Positions 59,749 to 64,000 of a stretch of 64,000 nt of DNA are shown here, piece after piece (the stretch's first letter is position 1; every line of letters begins with the position of its first letter). The position numbers and the translations under genes were made by a program. This stretch comes from Mycobacterium sp. URHB0044 (lineage in GTDB: Bacteria; Actinomycetota; Actinomycetes; Mycobacteriales; Mycobacteriaceae), in assembly GCF_000620625.1 (NCBI RefSeq), contig NZ_JIAW01000012.1, forward strand, positions 175,543-239,542, read 5' to 3'. The notes beneath the pieces were generated by a model. It was not told where the DNA came from. It made no database searches and saw nothing but the letters and a program-made list of their open reading frames with translations.

Positions 59749-60767
59749 TCATCCTGGCCATCGAGAGTTCCTGCGACGAGACCGGTGTCGGCATCTGCGA
59801 GCTGGCGGCCGACGGCGCCATCACGCTCCTTGCCGACGAGGTGGCTTCCAGCGTCGACGAGCACGCCCGGTTCGGCGGCGTCGTACCCGAGATCGCGTCG
59901 CGCGCACATCTGGAGGCGTTGGGCCCCACCATGCGTCGGGCCTTGGACGCGGCGGGCGTGGCCAAGCCGGACGTCGTGGCCGCCACCATCGGACCCGGGT
60001 TGGCCGGTGCGTTGTTGGTCGGCGTCGCGGCGGCCAAAGCCTATGCGGCCGCGTGGGAGGTGCCGTTCTACGCAGTGAACCACCTCGGCGGGCACCTGGC
60101 AGCGGACGTCTACGAGCATGGACCGCTGCCGGAGAGCGTCGGCCTGCTGGTCTCCGGCGGGCACACCAACCTGCTGCACGTGCGGTCGCTCGGTGAGCCG
60201 ATCGCCGAGCTGGGAAGCACGGTCGACGACGCGGCAGGGGAGGCCTACGACAAGATCGCCCGGCTGCTGGGGCTTGGCTATCCGGGCGGCAAGGTGCTCG
60301 ACGACCTGGCCCGCACGGGGAACCGGGATGCCATCGCGTTCCCGCGCGGCATGACGGGGCCCCGCGACGCGCCCTACGCGTTCAGCTTCTCCGGCCTCAA
60401 GACCGCGGTGGCCCGCTACGTCGAAAGCCACCCCGATGCGTCGACCGCCGACGTGGCGGCGGGCTTCCAGGAGGCGGTGGCCGACGTACTGACCCGCAAG
60501 GCGGTGCGCGCCGCCACCGAGCTCGGAGTGTCGACGCTGTTGATCGCGGGCGGTGTCGCGGCGAATTCGCGGTTGCGTGAACTGGCCGAAGAACGCTGCG
60601 CGGCAGCGGGTTTGACGTTGCGCATTCCCCGGCCGCGGTTGTGTACCGACAACGGGGCGATGATCGCGTCGTTCGCCGCACACCTCATAGCTGCGGGTGC
60701 GCCGCCGTCGCCGCTGGACGTGGCGAGTGACCCCGGTCTGCCGGTGGTGAAGGGACAGGTCGGATGA
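59745..60767 (+). CDS. tsaD: tRNA t6A transferase TsaD (Kae1/Gcp)
   Basis: The 340-residue protein begins MIILAIESSCDETGVGI. Metal ligands are the His pair in VNHLGGH and Asp in CTDNGAM; EHARFGGVVPEIASRAH and VSGGHTNLL are also conserved. It transfers threonylcarbamoyl to tRNA A37. In M. tuberculosis the next gene is groES; here accessory DNA follows. Confidence 0.96.
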   Translation: MIILAIESSCDETGVGICELAADGAITLLADEVASSVDEHARFGGVVPEIASRAHLEALGPTMRRALDAAGVAKPDVVAATIGPGLAGALLVGVAAAKAYAAAWEVPFYAVNHLGGHLAADVYEHGPLPESVGLLVSGGHTNLLHVRSLGEPIAELGSTVDDAAGEAYDKIARLLGLGYPGGKVLDDLARTGNRDAIAFPRGMTGPRDAPYAFSFSGLKTAVARYVESHPDASTADVAAGFQEAVADVLTRKAVRAATELGVSTLLIAGGVAANSRLRELAEERCAAAGLTLRIPRPRLCTDNGAMIASFAAHLIAAGAPPSPLDVASDPGLPVVKGQVG

Positions 60768-61231
60768 ACGCCTACGAGTCGGTCGCCGAGTTGGCGGCCA
60801 AGATGGCCATCACCGAACTGCTCTACCGCTACGCCGAACTGATCGATGTGGGTGACTTCGACGGCGTCGGCGCACTGCTTGGTCGGGGCAACTTCATGGG
60901 CGTCTCGGGCGCCGAGAAGATCGCCAAGCTGTTCGTCACGACCACCCGCCGCTTTCCCGAGCATGGAAACACCCCGCGGACTAGGCATTTGGTGCTCAAC
61001 CCGATCGTGGAAGTCGACGGCGCCACCGCCAGGTCGCGCTCGACGTTCTGCGTTGTCCAGGCGACCGAAACCATTCCGCTGCAGCCGATCGTCGTCGGCC
61101 GGTACGCCGACACCTTCGCAAGCGACCCCGACCTCCCCGCGGGTTGGTACTTCACCGAGCGGACGGTGGACCTACAGATGGTCGGGGACGTTTCCGACCA
61201 CCTGCTGATCGATCCGAAGCAGTTCGGGTAG
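60764..61231 (+). CDS. NTF2-like (SnoaL-type) protein
   Basis: The 155-residue protein starts at ATG 60764, overlapping the tsaD stop. It has the NTF2-like start (ELLYRYAELIDVGDFDGVGA) and core (TRHLVLNPIVEVDGATARSR). Function is unknown. Its 3' half is repeated in degraded form at 61777-61963. Confidence 0.85.
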   Translation: MNAYESVAELAAKMAITELLYRYAELIDVGDFDGVGALLGRGNFMGVSGAEKIAKLFVTTTRRFPEHGNTPRTRHLVLNPIVEVDGATARSRSTFCVVQATETIPLQPIVVGRYADTFASDPDLPAGWYFTERTVDLQMVGDVSDHLLIDPKQFG

Positions 61232-61251
61232 CCGCCTCAGAACGGTGGCTG
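61012..61251 (+). repeat. Direct repeat, copy 1 (3' part of the NTF2-like gene plus an HNH-gene end)
   Basis: This segment matches 61777-61985 in the same orientation, with scattered substitutions and one gap of about 30 bases in copy 2. After the stop codon the match continues through CCGCCTCAGAACGG. On the minus strand that stretch reads Gln-Pro-Pro-Phe-stop, the C-terminus of the 13E12/HNH protein. Confidence 0.85.
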
Positions 61252-61278
61252 CCTGACCCTGCCGCGGATTTACGCTCC

Positions 61279-61719
61279 TTAGTGGGACGAGGGCCTCTCG
61301 GCCATTCGCGCACAGTGCGCCGTCGTCGCCTCAAATGTCTTCCGCAGTCTTCCGCCAAGTATTCGGGCGGCAATCGAAGCCAAGGGGCCGGTGAAGACGG
61401 TGCGCTCGGTGATCAAGGTGCCCGAGTCGGTTGGCTCGATGAGATGATCGATGGTCTGCGTCAAACCGGGCGCTTTCGCCACACCCGTCCACGATGTCGG
61501 CGGTTCGATTCGGGTGACGGTCGATGTCAGCGGAGGATAGCCCTTGACCCGAGTCGTGATCTTCGCCCCAACTGCGAACGGGCCGTCGATCTTGGCCGTC
61601 GCAATGACGTCACCGGCCCATTCGGCGGGGTTCGTCCATACCGCCCACACATCCTCCGCGCTCGCCGAGGAGCGGGCCGACCCGCTGAACGGGCCTTGCA
61701 AGTCACCCATGTCGGCCAT
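61279..61719 (-). CDS. SRPBCC-family (START-like) protein
   Basis: The 146-residue protein has the polyketide cyclase/dehydrase-like pattern (ASAEDVWAVWTNPAEWAGDV; LIEPTDSGTLITERTVFTGP). Members bind hydrophobic ligands. ATG 61719 or the second ATG at 61710 could start it. It sits between the two copies of the direct repeat, so it may have entered with the rearrangement. Confidence 0.8.
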   Translation of the reverse strand: MADMGDLQGPFSGSARSSASAEDVWAVWTNPAEWAGDVIATAKIDGPFAVGAKITTRVKGYPPLTSTVTRIEPPTSWTGVAKAPGLTQTIDHLIEPTDSGTLITERTVFTGPLASIAARILGGRLRKTFEATTAHCARMAERPSSH

Positions 61720-61776
61720 CTTCCCTCGCCGAGCGACGCCGCTGGCTCAAACGGGAAACCCCGCGTCGTCGACCCT

Positions 61777-61963
61777 GTCGACTGCGCCACTGCCACGTCG
61801 CGGTCGACGTTCTGCATTGTCCAGGCGACCGAAACCGTGCCGCTGAAGCCCATCGTTGTCGGCCGGTACGCCGGCAGCAACGACGGTACGGACGGTCGTC
61901 GACCTACAGATGGTCGGCGATGTTTCCGACTACCTGCTGATCGATCCGAACCAGTTCGGGTAG
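61777..61963 (+). pseudogene. Truncated, frame-damaged copy of the NTF2-like gene 3' end
   Basis: This is copy 2 of the repeat: it aligns with codons of the intact gene from GTCGACGGCGCC to the stop (RSTFCVVQATET, PIVVGRYA, LQMVGDVSD, LLIDP.QFG). It lacks the 5' half of the gene and has an internal deletion of about 30 bases near the ERTVDLQ segment. It has no start. It lies immediately before the HNH gene stop. Confidence 0.82.
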
Positions 61964-61968
61964 CCGCC

Positions 61969-63697
61969 TCAGAACGGCGGTTGCGCATCGAGTGCGGCGG
62001 CTGCGTTCTCGGCTTCGTTGCGTCGACGTTCGTCGTCGATTCGGTATTGGCGGTCTTGGGCGCGGGTGGTCTTGCGTCGTGGCATGGTCAGCCCAGCGGT
62101 GTGTGCCGTGGGGGTGTCGGTCACGGTGACTGGTGCGGTGGGCAGACTCAGGCTGGGGAAGAGCAGGCGGCTGCCGGGCTGGGTGGTGTAAGTCTGGCCG
62201 GATGGCGAGGTCCAGATGACATCGCCGTCAGGGAGCTGCTGGTCTCGCCAACCACATGGCCCGCCCCAGAAGGTCTTCAACAAATGGTGAAACCTGCATA
62301 GGCACTTGAGGTTTGACGCGCTGGTGGGCCCCAGCGGGTGGGCGATCGTGTGGTCGACGTCGCAGCGATTCGCGGGCACGGTGCAGTGCGGGAAGCGACA
62401 TGTCAGGTCGCGGCAGCGCACGAAGTCTGCCAGCTTCCTCGATGGTGTGTAGCGGAGTTCGGGTGGTGCGTTGCCAGGGTGCACGACCGGCACGATCTTG
62501 GCGTGCAGGGCGGCGCGAGCGACGACGGGTCCGGGTAGCAGCGGGCCGCCGATGATCACTCCCGGCGGGGTGGCTAGCGGTTCGCCGGGATCGGCGTTGC
62601 ACTCCGCGTAGACCTCGGCCAGCGTCATCTCTCGCAGTGGCTTGCTGAACATTGGCGGTGATTCGCCGTCGAGGGAGGCGTGCTGAGCGGCCGCATCGGC
62701 AGCCACTCGATCGGACTCGTGCCGGGCGTCGTCGGAAGCGGCAATGCTGGTCTCGGTCGTGTCCGCGTCCGCGTCGTTCTCTTCCGCTTCCGCTTCCGCG
62801 TCCGCGTCGGCGTCGGCGTCGGTGTCGTCCGCTTCCGCGTCGTCGGTCTCGGCCGTGGGCGGATCAGCGGGGGTGGCACCGCCGTCGGGCTGGTCGGGGC
62901 ACGCAGCAGGTGTGGGTGGCGCGACGGAGTCGGCGTTGGCGACGACGTATACGACGACCGTGCTGGGGACGCTGGTGGCACCGAGGCAGTCGTCGCGGCC
63001 GCAGAGGCAGATCAATCGGTCTTGGCCGTGTCCTATGGCGCCCATGGCGTCGGAGCGGCGTTGGTCGCGGGTGCGGGGATCGTGCGCGCACAGGGTGGAG
63101 GCCATCGCGTCGAGTCGTTGGTCGAACGCGGCGGCATCGGTGGCGAACAGGGTGGCCCACAGCGTCGCCATTCCGGAGTCGTCGTCGACGAAGACGTCGA
63201 CGGCGCGGCCGCGGGCCTTCTCCTGGGTCCGGCGCAGGGCGTAGGGGTCGTGCGTGGCGATGAGGGCGTCGATGGCCTGGTCGGTCTTGTCCATCGACAT
63301 CGCACCCCACCCCTGGACCATGGCGGCGAGCTCGGTGTCGACTGCGCGCAGGGCGTCGGGATCCTTGATCAGTCCGGTGCGGCGCACGATGGTGGCGATC
63401 AGGCGGTAGCCGATCAGTCCGTCGTGGAACAGCGCGGAGATCGTGGGGAGGCGGTCGCGCAGGGCGGTGCCGATCAGCAGCAGATGGGAGGCGACTCCTG
63501 GTGTGAGCTGTTGGCTGGCGCCGATCTCGGCGCATGCTGCTCCCCAGTTATCGAGGCACCACTGGTCGCGGTTCGCTGATCCGTCTGCGGCGTGCAGGGC
63601 ATCGAGCATGGTGACCATGCCGGCCAACCGGCGTGCGCAGGCGGCGTTTTCGACCCGTGCCCACGCCAGGGTCGCGGCGGCACCCGAGGTGCCGGCG
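61969..63697 (-). pseudogene. 13E12/DUF222-HNH endonuclease-like gene, 5' end replaced by an IS481 element
   Basis: The reading frame (open to 63939) encodes DUF222 (AGMVTMLDALHAADGSANRD onward), a low-complexity Asp/Ala/Glu stretch (62730-62860) and a C-terminal HNH motif (CRFPHC, DVDHTIAHPLG, LCRFHHLLK), the 13E12 repeat family of mycobacteria. Upstream of about 63697 the frame runs into IS sequence and reads as unrelated Ser/Thr/Pro-rich residues, so the natural N-terminus is lost. Translation could restart from an ATG near 63618, inside DUF222. Cys and His ligands of HNH are intact. Confidence 0.78.
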
Positions 63698-64000
63698 TGT
63701 GATGTCTCGGGACATCGGTGACAGTTCTGTATCAGGACTTTGGTGACAGTAGGTGTGTCAGGACTTCGGTGACGCTTCGTCGTCTTTGGCGCGTGGGCCG
63801 CGGGGTCGGCCGTTGCCGACGTATTTGACGCCGGGTGCGGGTCGGGTTCGTTCGGCGAGGACCTCGCCGTCCAGATCGGTGATGATGATGTTGTCGCCGT
63901 CACTGACGACGAGAACCTGTTGAAAGGCGTATTGGGCACCGACCTTGTAGGCGACTGAGTTCAGTCCGATGTTGCCCACCGCGCTGACCGTTCGGGCGCA
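63698..64000 (-). mobile_element. IS481-family insertion sequence, one end (continues outside window)
   Basis: The element end begins TGTGATGTCTCGGGACATCG at 63698, typical of IS481-family terminal repeats from memory. Between the tip and the transposase stop, three similar units (ATCGGTGACAG, TTTGGTGACAG, TTCGGTGACG, each spaced by TATCAGGAC/GTCAGGAC-type bases) may be transposase-binding repeats. The rest lies outside the window, so the target duplication cannot be seen. Confidence 0.72.
63758..64000 (-). CDS. IS481-family transposase, C-terminal part (5' end outside window)
   Basis: The minus-strand frame reads from the window edge to a stop at 63758, giving 80 residues. It ends with the IS481-type C-terminal domain: VGAQYAFQQVLVVSDGDNII, RTRPAPGVKYVGNGRPRGPR and ASPKS. 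The catalytic DDE region lies outside the window. A related tail is common to mycobacterial IS481 integrase-like transposases. Confidence 0.88.
   Translation of the reverse strand, partial: CARTVSAVGNIGLNSVAYKVGAQYAFQQVLVVSDGDNIIITDLDGEVLAERTRPAPGVKYVGNGRPRGPRAKDDEASPKS

Noticed and set aside
63698..63939. N-terminal 80 residues of the long HNH frame as a real domain.
   Set aside because: They are encoded by the IS481 end and transposase 3' region on the same strand in a different frame; Ser/Thr/Pro-rich without a family pattern.

Overview
The window looks like a chromosomal segment of a rapidly growing, high-GC mycobacterium (Mycolicibacterium-like). The evidence is gene content and order: infA-rpmJ-rpsM-rpsK-rpsD-rpoA-rplQ-truA, cutinases, the ESX-4 type VII secretion locus, rplM-rpsI-glmM, glmS, and nnrD-gadB-alr-tsaE-tsaB-rimI-tsaD. 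This follows the M. tuberculosis Rv3462c to Rv3419c order recalled from established knowledge; no search was run. GTG/TTG starts, 1-4 base stop/start overlaps and F420-type enzymes fit the same group.

Layout. 1-3131 (minus): a redox or cyclic-nucleotide-type two-component pair, made of a cNMP-domain histidine kinase cut by the window edge and a receiver/thioredoxin-reductase-like fusion that has lost the CxxC. 3416-8136 (plus): translation and RNA polymerase operon, ending in truA. 8137-11965 (minus): four tandem secreted cutinase-like genes behind an EamA transporter. 12041-12592: divergent CGNR zinc-finger protein. 12598-21846: an accessory island that is visibly more AT-rich, with a five-gene minus operon (unknown protein, two small or coat-like proteins, a cyclase/AAA ATPase, a carotenoid-desaturase-like flavoprotein) divergent from a two-gene plus operon (a second helical/beta-sandwich protein and a polyprenyl diphosphate synthase). 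It sits where the M. tuberculosis order has cutinases next to eccB4, and it is the best candidate here for an undescribed system. 21901-31563: ESX-4 (eccB4, mycP4, eccD4, eccC4, Rv3446c-like, esxU, esxT), without eccE. 31706-36301: secreted barrel protein, GAF regulator plus aldehyde dehydrogenase, membrane protein. 36518-38888: rplM, rpsI, glmM. 38929-40616: an Rv3440c/Rv3439c-like pair with type VII substrate features. 40618-45881: LysR/SDR divergent pair, DEAD-box helicase, LLM flavin/F420 enzyme, nucleophile-less hydrolase. 45986-48750: glmS and a hydrolase. 48747-52960: accessory redox modules with XRE and TetR regulators. 53026-61231: nnrD, gadB, alr, hydrolase and the t6A genes tsaE/tsaB/tsaD with rimI, ending in an NTF2-like gene. 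61279-64000: a rearranged tail with an SRPBCC gene, a duplicated fragment of the NTF2-like gene, and a 13E12/HNH gene whose 5' end is replaced by an IS481-family element running off the window.

No rRNA, tRNA or CRISPR array was recognised. Function calls rest on motif reading and recalled family knowledge; start codons were chosen from Shine-Dalgarno spacing, overlaps with the preceding stop, or family N-termini.
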